64,000 nt of DNA from Cryphonectria parasitica EP155 (Eukaryota > Ascomycota > Sordariomycetes > Diaporthales > Cryphonectriaceae). The position numbers and the translations under genes were made by a program. The number at the start of each line of letters is the position of its first letter. Within the stretch, counting starts at the first letter, position 1. Below, piece after piece: positions 1 through 10,995 of the stretch. Where the stretch lies: NCBI RefSeq assembly GCF_011745365.1, contig NW_024468912.1, forward strand, positions 4,960,001 to 5,024,000, written 5' to 3'. A model generated the notes under the pieces. That model had not been told where the DNA came from. It saw only the letters and a program-made list of their open reading frames with translations, and did not search any database.

Positions 1-609
1 GTCCGCGATGTCATGGTCAGGGGCCATATCTATCTGCACCCTTCCCTCACCGAGGCTTTCGGCACCGTCATTGTCGAAGCGGCCAGCTGCGGACTGTACG
101 TCGTCTGCACCCAGGTCGGTGGTATCCCTGAGGTATTACCAGGGTACATGACACAATTCGCCAAGCCGGAGGAGGATGACATTGTTGCCGCCACGGGCAA
201 GGCCATTGCCGACATCCGGGCCAACAAAGTACGCACAGAGCGGTTCCATGACGAGATCAAGAAGATGTACTCTTGGACCGACATCGCCAAGCGCACCGAG
301 AGGGTCTACAAGGGCATCTCGGGCGACATTGACGAGTCCGAGTTCTACAATGCGGCGAGCATGGGCGCCACGGCCACCAGGGGCAGAGGCGGCGTCCAGA
401 GGGACTTTGCGCTGATCGATCGACTCAAGCGCTACTACGGCTGCGGCATCTGGGCTGGCAAGCTGTTCTGTCTGTGCGTTGTCATTGATTATATCTTTTT
501 TCTTTTCCTCGAGTGGGTTGCACCCAGGGAGGACATTGATATTGCTGCCGAGTGGCCCCGAAAGATTCTGGTCGAGGACTCGAAGGAGAAGCCGAGGAAA
601 GGTCGATGA
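1..609 (+). CDS. GPI3: GPI3/PIG-A, catalytic subunit of GPI-GlcNAc transferase (C-terminal part)
   Basis: The protein is the GT4-family glycosyltransferase that moves GlcNAc from UDP-GlcNAc to phosphatidylinositol, the first step of GPI-anchor synthesis, on the cytosolic face of the ER. The frame is open from base 1, so the gene starts left of the window and only about 202 C-terminal residues are here. Visible are the GT4 donor-site motif HPSLTEAFGTVIVEAASCG with the EX7E glutamates, then GGIPEVLP, then the family's C-terminal stretch LKRYYGCGIWAGKLF, followed by a hydrophobic membrane segment (VVIDYIFFLFLEW) and a charged tail. No intron is seen. Identification is by motif and the characteristic C-terminus; it is an essential single-copy gene in fungi, so it should be intact. 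Truncation is only by the window edge. Confidence 0.93.
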   Translation, partial: VRDVMVRGHIYLHPSLTEAFGTVIVEAASCGLYVVCTQVGGIPEVLPGYMTQFAKPEEDDIVAATGKAIADIRANKVRTERFHDEIKKMYSWTDIAKRTERVYKGISGDIDESEFYNAASMGATATRGRGGVQRDFALIDRLKRYYGCGIWAGKLFCLCVVIDYIFFLFLEWVAPREDIDIAAEWPRKILVEDSKEKPRKGR

Positions 610-1647
610 ATTGAGATCCTTTCAACGTCAGCTTGATGCATCGCCTCTCCGTCTTGATCCCAGCTGAGGGACGGCGCGCATGTGTCCATCTTGGCACTGC
701 CTTGTTGTCCTTCGGAAAAAGTGGATCGACCCCCAGGTCTTCGATGAGTTGGAAAGCCTCTGCTTTTGAGAAAAAGGGAGTGATTTTGAAGCGTCTGCAA
801 TTAGGTTGGGCTATAGGCCATCCAAATTCCCTGGGCCTCTTCTCCTTTTGACTGCCTACATCGAAACTAAGGGCGGTTTGTCTGCTGGGCATAGGGGTTA
901 ATTATTGCCCATGACACACCCAAAAACCATCTGCACCATGGTTGTAGTCCAATCAACCTATCCCCCTAGAATACGGGGACCTATTAGACCGGTGCACAAT
1001 GCACAATGTCCTCTCAACTTTCTGGGATCCAATCAGCCTCCCGCGCTGAATGAGCTGAGCCTCTTTGCTGCAGCAGCGCAGGAACGAGTTGGCAGACAGG
1101 GGTGCAGTTGTTCAGCTGGAACCACGGTTTGCTCCGGGCTCCACCACGGTGACCACCAAAGCCCAACACAGCAAATGCATGGGCACTCGGCTGTGAAACA
1201 ATGGAGCCCATCGTTTGTAGGCTTCAGCAGCCACTGGATGGAAAACTTGACAAGATGTCGGAAGTCGGGGTCGGATTCAACATCATCGCCCAGAAATGAA
1301 TACGAGCTCGTGTGACACACTGGGTTGACAGGGTGGTGCCACCGTTTGGGCTAATGGAGCTGTGTGTATTGGCTGTCTTGGTTACGGAGCCAACCAGAGA
1401 CCTTGTGGCCCTGACATGGCCCTGGTCCCAATCCTGTGCCGATCTAATTCCTGCAAATATATCAGGGGCATAATATATTGACGAGCTGACAGCCGACGTG
1501 GGCCCAAAACAAAAAACAAAAACATTCGCCTTCGTTGATTTCTCTGTGTATTATGCACGCAAGATAGCCTTGCTTCTCTCGTCAATGAAAAATTGGAATC
1601 TCTACCACACGCCCGACTACGACACAGCATCATCAACCTAGAAAACA
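610..1647. other. Intergenic, GPI3 3' region and promoter of next gene
   Basis: No supportable gene. The open frames here overlap each other on both strands and lack recognisable motifs. An AT-rich TATA-like stretch (ATATAT and ATAATATAT around 1455-1478) and a run of A-rich sequence at 1507-1530 lie 120-190 bp before the next start codon and may be its core promoter. Confidence 0.5.
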
Positions 1648-2184
1648 ATGTCGTCGACCGCCACACCCACTGAGACCGCGACGTCGGCCGCAGCCAGTGC
1701 CACGGGCTGCGGCGTGTACCTGTACGAAATTCCCGTTCAGGATGCTGCGTGTGCACTGCCGTACGGGGGAAATCATACAGATATCATGGCCGACTGCTGC
1801 AAATCAGCCGACGTTGTCGTCTACGAGAATAATTGTGGCCTCTACTGCCTCGCGATAGGCCAGAATGTCACTGGCCTTGCGGATTGCATGAAGAGCGACG
1901 GCGCCGCCCCTCAAGACGTCTTTTGTAGCGGCACAGGCAACGCGACTGCTACTGCGACGGCCAGTGACACGCTTGCGAGTGGTGCGAGCGTGGTCGTCAC
2001 CGCGAGCGTCAGCAAGAGCACCGGAGGGAGCTCCGCGAGTGGGAGCGCATCGTCCTCGTCATCGACAAGCAGCTCTAATGCCGCGCCTGGGACCGGCCCC
2101 TCCGGCTTGGGCCTGACCTTGAGCGGTGTCACTGTTTCGGCGCTCTTGTTCACTTCGGTGCTGTTTGGTGCCCTTCAGATCTAA
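1648..2184 (+). CDS. Small Cys-rich, Ser/Thr-rich GPI-anchored-type surface protein
   Basis: A 178-residue single-exon protein of a common but uncharacterised fungal type. Residues about 1-20 are Ser/Thr/Ala rich; residues 21-95 form a compact cysteine-rich module with about ten cysteines, including a CC pair (DCCKSAD) and N-glycosylation sites (NHT, NVT). Residues 95-150 are a Ser/Thr/Gly stalk, and the last 25 residues are hydrophobic after a small-residue GPI omega-like region (GTGPSGLGL). This is the layout of a cell-wall or plasma-membrane GPI protein. A classical N-terminal signal peptide is not obvious at this ATG; it may be absent, as in relatives I recall, or sit in an unseen upstream exon. 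Function is unknown. Very GC-rich third positions support real coding. Confidence 0.7.
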   Translation: MSSTATPTETATSAAASATGCGVYLYEIPVQDAACALPYGGNHTDIMADCCKSADVVVYENNCGLYCLAIGQNVTGLADCMKSDGAAPQDVFCSGTGNATATATASDTLASGASVVVTASVSKSTGGSSASGSASSSSSTSSSNAAPGTGPSGLGLTLSGVTVSALLFTSVLFGALQI

Positions 2185-3032
2185 TTAGGTGAAGGGAATG
2201 GGTACTTGAATACTGTGGGGTACATTGGTTAATGGAGGAACCACAGGCCCTGGTACTCCTTATCCCACAACCAGGCCGCTTTGAGCACGAGACACTCCGC
2301 CGAGCATATCAAAGGCTTTAACCCGAAAAAGTCATACGCGAGATCGAAATTTGGACATCAACCTGACTGGACGAGAAAGAAAAAAACACAGACATGTTAC
2401 ATTTGAATTTGCTGCATAATAGTAATGCAGCTGGCATGGACGAAGTACGCAGTTGGTTTGAATAATCAAGATTCAGAATATCATTTTAATGCGAGGACGC
2501 TTCGGAAGTCAATGGTTGCCCTCTCGCACTTCTCTAGTCTGCGTTGGCCTGATGGTTTTCACTGCTTGTCAAAGTCTGGATAATGAGTGTGTGGACAATC
2601 GGCCATATCGTTGGTTATAATATAAGTAAACGGATGGGTGCGCATATTGTTGAGGATTCACTTGGTGATTGCCAATCTGCCAGATCGCCAAAGTTGTTTA
2701 TTAGCAATAAAATTCAAGAAAAAAAGAAAGAAAGAAATACCACTTATGGGATTCTCAACAACTTCAGATGCTTCGGAAGAAAAAGGTACTAATGTGTATT
2801 GTGAAGAGATGTTAATTTAGCTAGTCTAATATGTCTTCAGGCATCATTTTATTTTTGTTTTCAGCTGAGGATGATACAGTATCGTTGGAATTACGGACAC
2901 GAGATTCGGCTAATGCCTACATGTAATTACTTGATAATGATTAAATATTTTTTATGTTCTCCGTATAATATGCTTGTGCCTTCAGCTCGACTCTCCTCAG
3001 TCCGCATCCCAAATACCAACAACGTCCTTCAT
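2185..3032. other. AT-rich convergent intergenic region
   Basis: Separates the 3' ends of two convergent genes. AT-rich with an A/G-rich stretch near 2715-2740. No gene, RNA or repeat recognised. Confidence 0.5.
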
Positions 3033-6000
3033 CTATGGGATCCATGCATTGCAGAGACAGTCAATCTCCTCATAGCTCAGCGTCAGCGGCGTGTAGCCCG
3101 TCAAGTTCTGACCCAGCGTCCAGTAGGGTATCTGGACCTGTGCATCGATGTACTTGGGCATAGTCATGCCATCCTCGAACATGTCGTCTTCCTCAGGGTT
3201 GTCGTACAGGGTCGATGTAGCCACCGACTCGGGCTGTGCATACATCGGACCATAACCCGCCAGCTTGCAGTCAAGCGTCATGGTCGAGGGATCCTTGGTG
3301 CACACGGCCGGCTCGAAGAACTGATCTGAGATGTCGGCGCTGTAGTAGTTCATGGCCTCCATGGGCGCGTGTGTATATCCGCCCAGGAAGGATGGGTAGG
3401 ACGCGCCATAGTCCCATGTCAGCGTCGTCAGCCAGCCACGGCTGCTAAGGTACCAGATGTAGCCCGTATAATCGTCGTCGGGGATGGCGGCAGGGCTGGA
3501 CGTGAAACCATTGTATCGCAGCTGTAGGCCCTCCATGTAGGATGCGCCGTGAAGTTTGACGACCATGCAACCACAAGAGGGGACCTCGTTCTGGAACGGA
3601 CAGCTCATGGGTGTGGATGTTGCGGTCGCAGCAACGGTGGTGATGGATACGCCGCCGTAGACGTAGGAGGTTTGTGTGGAGGTGACGGTCTGCACAGGGC
3701 CATTGGCATTGGCGGTGATAGTCAGGACGTCGGTGCTCACGCCAGAAGTGACTGTTACACCCTGCGTTGACGTGACGGTGACCTTGCCGGTTGCAACCTG
3801 GGAACAGGCATACGAAATCTCAGATGCAGACCAAGACGCTGCCACGGCCGGCGTTGCAACAGCACGGCGCTGAATTGCCTGCTCCCCAGTGGCAGGAGCA
3901 GCAGTGAGGGCAGGCAGTGGTGGCTCCTTGCCGACGAAGCCTCGCTTAAGGAGTGAAGAGTCCATCGAGTAGACGGTGGCAATGGTCGTGTCGGCAGTCA
4001 CCGTGGTGGCGTACTCGGTGTAAGGCCCAAGCCAGGTGGTGATAACCTCGGTCGGTGACAGAGTAATGGTAGGGGTGCTGGTCACGGTGACTGTAGTTGT
4101 CGAGCTATGGAATGTGCTGCTCGGCGCAGTGGACGTGCTTGTCGTCCACGAGTAGACCGTCGCGGGATTGTAGTTGATGTAGCTTGTGCAAAAGGCACCG
4201 CCCGAGGCAGCCAGCTCGACAATCTCTTCTGGAGACGGCTGATTACTTGGCACATCGAAGCACTGCGTATTGCCATATGTCTGAGCAGAGTACAGAGATT
4301 GGGCTGCGCTGCTGCCATCCGACATGGAGTTCGTCGTGCTGACGTACGAGGTAACTCCCAATCGATCTGCAGGGCAGGACGAGGTGGCCTCAAAAGAATA
4401 GGTCGAGTCGAGACCAACTACTGTCTCGGACGTGATCCTGGGAGAGAGGAAGGTGACGCCAAAGATGGACACACTGAGCTCGACTGCCCACCGCATGTAG
4501 GGCGTCAGCTGGATGTTGGCGCCGGTTGTGAAGCTTGGGTTTGTAAAGACGATGGATGGCTGCCAGTTGGATTTGGAGGTGATCGTCGACGTGAGGAGAT
4601 CCATGCTCACTTGAGCATTATTCAATGTGAACTGAGCACCGCCAGATGTCGACACGGCCGAGTCCGTCTCGTAGTTGATGCCAATACCATACAGGATCGT
4701 GGGAACAATCTTGAAGGCGTTGTCGAGAGTGATGGCATCAAGAGTCGTCGTTGAGTAGATATAGCTCCAGTTGCCAGACCAGGCATCACTGGAATCGATG
4801 CCAGCAATCATGGTGGCAACACCGCTCATGTCGGCCGAGATCTTGGCCTCATCGATTGTCCCAGCTGTCATGTTGATGATGATCTCGCCCGAAAATTCAA
4901 GGTTAGAGATGGAGAAGCCGCAGTTGACGCAGGAGACGGTATTGCCCTGGTCATAGACGACATCCTGCTCAATTGGAGGGAATTGAACATTCCAGGAGTA
5001 GTCGAAATCGTATTTGGTAGCCGGCGGAGGAGTGTAGTAAGTAATGATTGTGGTAGTGGTATCTTGACACTCGTTCGTCAGTAATTAATGAATCTATCAA
5101 ACTTGGAACAGCACTGGAAATCACTAATCCGGGATGATTACTCACAGCAGTTGCTGAACAGGCACTTCAACGAATCGCCATTCTCGGCCAGGTCATTGAT
5201 ACCACAAGCAGCCTCGACGCCGTTCTCCACATCCTCGCCAAAGATACCGAGCATGTCATCGACATCATCGTCGCAAGCGTAATCCGTGAATTGATCCCAG
5301 GTCAGACGCTTCCTGAGGCCAACACCAGGGACCGTAGGCGTAGGACCCCGCTTCTTCTTCGAGACAGCGGCACTGCATGTGCCAGAGCTGCTGCTGCTCG
5401 AACTCTCGGTGCTCTGGAGAGCCTGGGCAGCCTCGCTGGCAAGAGAGGACGGCGGGGAGAGACCCATGTCCTCCAGGGCCTGCTCAAGAGCGGCCTGCGC
5501 CGTGGTGTTGGTAGGGTCAAAAGATGCAACAGGCACTGTCAGGTTCGTAGGGTTAGACGGATGGCCGATAATGTTGCCATCGCTGTCGTACTGGATAGCA
5601 GCCTTCAGTGCCAGGTAGTAATTGATTGAGTTCTGGTCCATCTGTACAGATGAATCGGTGGTCATGGAGGCAGTTGGCAGAGGAGAACCGGTTTCGGAAC
5701 AGGTCGAGGTATACGCCGTGGATGATGCGGCCTGGCTGACAGCGCTGGGATAGTTGACAGAGCCATATTTGATGGCAATAGCCTCTGCAACGCTGCCGAA
5801 ATCGGTAGAAGCGACGACAAAAGTAACGTCCAGTGTGCCTGCGGTGGCAAAGGCACCGTTGACATAATACACACCTCGAGACGTGGCGTTGTTACAGCTG
5901 GCCGTGTTGGTAAACAAGACAAGGTTGGCGGAGCCCCACGTGCTCATAATGTACTGCTGCGTATCGTTGTTGGTTGCTGTGACGATGAGATTATCGCCAG

Positions 6001-7402
6001 AACATGTAACAGATATCAGCTCTGAGTTCTCAAGGGTGACCTGTTTGTACGTCATGGTGAGATACAAGGACAGTGCCTGGGTTCCAGGATAGGCCTCGGC
6101 GTAGTTGAGAGTCGTGTTCATCGACGGCTCGAGATTGGACATGGAAGACCTGTCAATATCTGTGTTGGCAACAGGCAGCAGAGTCGGCCCAGGAGGACCG
6201 CAAGAAGTGGGTGACGCTGAGCTGGCGAGAGATGACATGGACGACGAGGTGGATCGCAGGGTGGAAGAAGGCGTGCTTGTCGGGGCAGCAGAACCCGCGG
6301 GGACGATGTACAGAATCAGCTCGAAACCCTCGTTGCGGCTACCAATCTCCAGTATGATGGCGCCCTGAGAGACCTGGAAAAGTCCCGAGGGCCACACTGG
6401 TAGATTGCAGGTCAAGGTTGCATTGGCATTGGCAACACACACGTCCTCGTAGTACTGCACTGGAGCTTGACGAGAACGACGGTCAGCAACACTGACAGTA
6501 TCGAGAGCAGAAGCCGGGACGAAGAGTTGGTTGTCAAGCAACTCAGAGCCTTGATAGGCCACGACGGCGACCAGTGTGCCATCGGCGGTGGCAAGCGAGC
6601 CATCAGAGTGGAGAACAAACTTTTCTGCAGTGGCTATGCTGGCCTTGAACTCTCCATGGTAGGTGCCATCACCATTGGAGACAAGAGTCAGGTAAAAGCC
6701 ATCGACAGTAGTCTCCTGGGTGCCTTGAGCCTGGAGCAGGAAGGCAGTCGAGACGGCTCCCGAGGCTGAACCGGTCGCAGACGCCACCGGAAGCCCAGAG
6801 ACGGGGTGGCGAGTGACGGAAGGGTAACCGGAGATGGGCCCAGAGATGTGTCCAGATCCGGAAGCATGGACAGAAGGGTAGCCTGAAGCATGTCCAGAAA
6901 CATGTGCTGATCCCGAAGCGTGTCCGGGAGGGTAGCCTGATACAGACCCAGAGACATGGGCTACTCCAGAGACGCGAGTTGAATTACCAGGTGTGACAGG
7001 ATGGCCAACAGGAGGATGTCTGGTAGTAGCAGATGGATGCCCTGAGATGGGCCCAGAAGCGTGTCCAGAAGCGTACCCAGATCCAGAGAGTTGAGTCGAG
7101 GCCGAGCCGGAGGGAGTGGTTGAGTCGCCAGAAGACAGTGTCGTAAGTTCGTTGCTGCCACCACCACCAGAGACAACAGGACGGCGGGAAACGGACGAGC
7201 TACCCCCAGATACAATACCGGAGGCCGGCAAGCCTGGAGTAAAAGTCGGCACTGCAGTCTCACCGGCAGTGGTGGAGAGCAAGAGCCCCGAGCTCGACGG
7301 ATATCTGGGTTTGCAAGCTGGCTTGCCCTCGGGAACTGCAGAGCCGGATCCAGTAGCAAGGAGAGTTGCGGTCAGGGCCGCAATGAGGGCTTTGCGAAGC
7401 AT
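3033..7402 (-). CDS. Large secreted multidomain fungal protein with SGH repeats
   Basis: Two exons, 7402-5146 and 5062-3033, joined across an 83-bp intron (donor GTGAGT, acceptor CAAG), give 1428 residues in one frame. Residues 1-22 are a signal peptide. Residues about 110-215 are a low-complexity Gly/Ser/His/Pro array (SGH-type repeats). A beta-rich domain (about 220-370, starting FLLQAQG) follows, then an S/T linker, then a second beta domain (about 400-560) that resembles the uncharacterised DUF7029 type. Dibasic sites KKKR (682-685) and RKR (697-699) could be Kex2 sites. A third domain after the intron (NVQFPPIEQD..., many N-glycosylation sites) resembles the DUF7223 type; a further S/T linker and a C-terminal Cys-rich domain end the protein. 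There is no C-terminal GPI signal. Domain names are from memory; function unknown, probably cell wall or extracellular. Confidence 0.85.
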
Positions 7403-9199
7403 GATGTCGCAGGATGTGGCAAAGAGGGATCGGCACGAGAGCCAAACGAATGGACGCTGTCGTACAGCTTTCTTGAATAGTCAATTAGGTAATGAAAGAA
7501 TGACCTGAGCAGATGGCTGCTGCTGGGGCTGGGGATGAAAAGAATGGAAGAGGCTAGCACGCCCAACCAGGCACCTTTGCAAAAGAATGGACGGCTTCAA
7601 GGAGCCCTCGAAAAGCTTGGTAGAGACCAAGAGGGGCGGTACCGAGGGAAGGGTTTCGTGGCTGGGCTATATGTAGTTCACGTCGAGCCAACGCAGAGAG
7701 TACAAGTAAGATGCAGAACATATTGTCAGATAGAGTGGGGAGGAACTAGTCAATGTTAGCCTGTGCATTCTGAGCAGCAGATGCCTCCTCGGGGCTCCGA
7801 GGGGCCTCAAATTACATCCTTCTGGTGCAGCTCAGGGACCTCCGAGGCGACGTGAAGGCATCTCGGGGACACCTGGGATTTCCACTGTTGCTAAGATAGC
7901 GTATGGCCTGATCAGGGTACTCAGAGTTCAGCTCAGCCTGCTGAATGAAGCAAAAGTCCCTTATCATACTGTGAGCAGCCTCGGAGGAAATCATAATAAA
8001 CAATGAGTCTGATGACTTCTGACTTGGTTATTCGCGATAATTACCGTGAACGAGCGAGACGTGATGTGAGGTCGGTCAGATCCGGCGGCTATCCTGCGGG
8101 TCTGTCTATTAGTGTCGAGCTAGTGTTTATGTTTGTCATTCAAGCTTGCTTCCTTTGGGTACGACGTAACGAACTATGGGCAGTCCAGACCATGTATGGC
8201 GCTGCAGGAAATGGAGGCCCTGGTTGCAGCTGAGGCTTCCGGAGAGTTTCAACCAATCACCGGCTTTTCTTTCAGCTTGGGTACGCTTTAAGCTCTTCAG
8301 CCACCTGCTGAAGCAATAAATTACCAGGCCCACATAGGTTGAAAAGGCGACTCTCACGACGTTGCTTTTACTTTCAATCGTCCGAATCGTCCTTATCCTC
8401 CTGACTCCTTTTCTTTACAGCTACGGTTCTGCTGTACGATTGAGCCTAGAGAATTGTGGCGGCCGGCTATCGCATATTACTGCAACTCGAATTCTTGACA
8501 GTGGTACGATCCGGTTAGCTGTTTACACAAGCTTTATCTTTAAGTTTGAGCCAATCCATGACAGGTTGCCATCTGTCTGCTGCCATGTAGTTCAGAATAT
8601 CATCCCTCATCCATCGAGGATGATGACGAAGTGCTGGATAGACTGACACTTTCTACCCCATGGCGTTGTGTTGTACGCAATATCTCCAATGAGCGAGACC
8701 AGAAGAGAGAATGAGTTCAGTTACGCCCCTGCTGGTTATTAAGAGATTCTTTCTGGGAGCCATCTTGTAGACTGTCGTGACCAGTTACGGACTGAGTAAT
8801 TCGAGCATGTAGCCACTCCAACGAGAATCTCGGCTTGGGCCTCAAATACTAATACCCGAACAGCACCGAGCTCCTGGGTCCGCCCTAGTCATGCGGCCAG
8901 ACTGGATGGATCCTCTGTAGGGCTGTTCGTCTTTCCTGCTGCTTCTTCTTCCTTTCCTTGAAACCCCCCCCCCCCCTTTTTTTTTTTCTTCTTCCTTTTC
9001 TTTTTCCTTTTCATTTGTTTATAAGAGAACATGGGCCCAGACCAGCTGAGAGCCAAGAAGAAGGAAAGAACGAGAATCCAACAGTGGCTCTATGTAATTG
9101 CCTAGACAAGACGGACCTTTCTCGATTCCCATGATGCAACAATCTCTGAATACGTACAATTATGTTCTAGGTATGGGACGAACGTGTATGCATTTGCGC
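7403..9199. other. Intergenic region with a poly-C/poly-T composite tract
   Basis: No supportable gene; only short frames without motifs. A striking homopolymer tract at about 8965-9010 runs poly-C, then poly-T, then CTT/CCTTTT repeats. The first 200 bp are presumably the promoter of the large secreted protein. Confidence 0.5.
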
Positions 9200-10756
9200 A
9201 GCCCAGTCTGCGAAAAATACCAACCTATCTAGCTCGGTTGCGTTCCTCTAAGAGAAGCGCGTGCAACATCGCTCCGCCGGGAATACCAGTCCCAGAGCCA
9301 AGAAACAGCAGCTTGACCCTTCTAAAGTTATGGACAAGCCAACCTCCAAAGCTTATACTGCGATCTTCCAAGGAGACCTGCCAGTCCAGGAACCGATGCT
9401 CATCATCATCGTTGACCTCATCATAGTAAGTGTGCAGTGCATAGCCACAATCGCAATCTCCAATACAATGCAAAAGGACGCCGAAAAAATGAGGCGTGGG
9501 ATGTTTGAGTGTGGTATCACCCGAGAAGGACGGAGTTCTCAGTGGCCCTTCTATTTCTAGCTACGCCTCTGTGACACGCACAAATGAAGCCGGGGTGGCT
9601 GCATTTATGGATGACAAATGACCGAGCTCGCTGCTTTTTGATGGCCTGGGTTTTCAGCGCCAAGAAAGAACCGGACTTTGTTATTTCTGCACACCCAGGT
9701 TCGTGAGGGCGGTGTAGATCCGCATGCGCGTCGGCCACTCCCATAGCCGTGGTTGTAAATCTATGCAAGCATCATTGGCAATCCCTCCAGCCATAGACCG
9801 GATAGATACGTATATACCGTCGCTTGAGCATACTGGTTAGCGATGCCGGCAAGTGCTGGCAGCCTGTCTTCGCCTTTTGTGATCTTTCTCCGGGTAAATC
9901 CCTCGACAATGTCTTTCAAGTGGAAACCAAGCCCCAGCCGTTGTAAATGTCTTGGCTGCCGTGCAGAGCCCATTTTACCTCCTGTGATCTCGTTTTCGTA
10001 TCCCTCAAGGCAATCCCATAGAGTCATCTCATGGATGTGTAAGACTCGAGGAGACCATCCACTCCTGTAATGTCCAAGCTCTCTAATACCATGTAGAACG
10101 GTCAGGCAGAATCTTCCCGAACGGGCCAGGAAGGGCCGTGAAGGTGCATGTTTCCAAGACCCATGGAACCTCCTCGGATTTCCAGGGTCAGGTCATATGC
10201 GGAATCAGCATCATGCCTTGGTACCCCGACTGTAGATCTGTGAACCGAACTTTAGCGACCTCAGGCAAAGGGGTCCGAGATAACCTCCGTTAGTGCATGA
10301 AGCTCTGAGAAGCACGGTCACATATGGGAATCGCCAGTGTCAAATCACCTTTCCTGTACACATCGCACATGCTTGAAGCCTCCCTTGTCCAATCATCAGG
10401 ATCATCTTGGATTATGCACAGGAAGTCGACCCGAATGTACTGGTAGCGAAGCTGAAAGGACAGAACGAAAGAATCTTTCCATGTGCTTGGCAGGTCATCA
10501 ATGAGTACGGCCCGTAGCTGATCCTTCAGGCTTCCCTGTCTTGTCTTCCTCTTCTGCTCTTCCTGGTCCTAACAATAGGATAGGCAGATATAGGGGCCAG
10601 AGGTTGTTTCCAATGTCTCAACTAGCCGTGCAGTAAGCTTGTCTTCTCCTGCAGAAGCAAGCTCAACCACCCTACTAAGCATTCGTGGGGCTGTGCTCGA
10701 TCTGTTGCATGCAGAGTGCTGGCGTTGACATTCATGCCTCCATTTCGGATCAAATC
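9200..10756 (-). pseudogene. HET-domain (heterokaryon incompatibility) pseudogene
   Basis: Read on the minus strand, pieces of a HET-domain protein appear in the right order. About 10750-10570 gives an N-terminal C..H..C segment, PRMLSRVVELASAG, RLVET and YICLSYC. About 10530-10330 gives LRYQYIRVDFLCIIQDD and DWTREASSMCDVY. About 10120-10050 gives RAWTLQEWM. About 10030-9760 gives the C-terminal hallmark KGEDRLPALAGIANQY and YLSGLWLEGLP. The frame is broken by stops and shifts. In the SYCWG motif the tryptophan codon is TAG (10568-10570), the change expected from RIP-type G to A mutation. The 5' part is interrupted by a MITE immediately upstream. In life HET proteins trigger cell death after non-self fusion; this copy cannot. 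The left limit (about 9200) is approximate. Confidence 0.8.
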
Positions 10757-10917
10757 TATGCGAGGGCAAAAAGCTCGTATTGCAGTGCGCTAAAGAGAAG
10801 AGAAAAGAAGAGAAAAGCCACGAGGGCAACTAACTGAGGCTATCAACAGGTCTGGCTGTTGGCTGGCTGGCTGGGCCGTGCACAGCCTAGGGCCAGTGAC
10901 TCACTGGCCCTCGCACA
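10757..10917 (+). mobile_element. MITE copy 1 (161 bp, 11-bp TIRs, 5-bp TSD)
   Basis: Terminal inverted repeats TATGCGAGGGC and GCCCTCGCACA are flanked by direct repeats AAATC at 10752-10756 and 10918-10922. The interior matches, in the opposite orientation, the copy at 29927-30067: conserved blocks include AGGGCAAAAAG, an A/G-rich AGAGAAAAGAAGAGAAA tract, GAGGCTATCAACA and TCTGGCTGTTGGCTGGCTGG. It carries a perfect 9-bp-arm hairpin (GGCCAGTGA, C, TCACTGGCC) near the right end that copy 2 lacks. There is no coding capacity, so it must be moved in trans. It lies inside the HET pseudogene. Confidence 0.85.
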
Positions 10918-10995
10918 AAATCAAGGTGAGGCGGTGAGAGGATATCTCTTGTTGGCCATTGTAATGCTGCTGGATCCACCTGCTCACCTTGATTT
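10918..10995. repeat. Perfect 13-bp inverted repeat
   Basis: AAATCAAGGTGAG at 10918-10930 is repeated inverted as CTCACCTTGATTT at 10983-10995 with a 52-bp spacer. The left arm starts in the MITE's target duplication. It could be a cruciform-prone site or a tiny second TIR element; cause unknown. Confidence 0.55.

Noticed and set aside
482..1320. Frames of 95-136 codons in the region after GPI3
   Set aside because: Overlap each other on both strands, no recognisable protein features, and part overlaps the GPI3 coding end.
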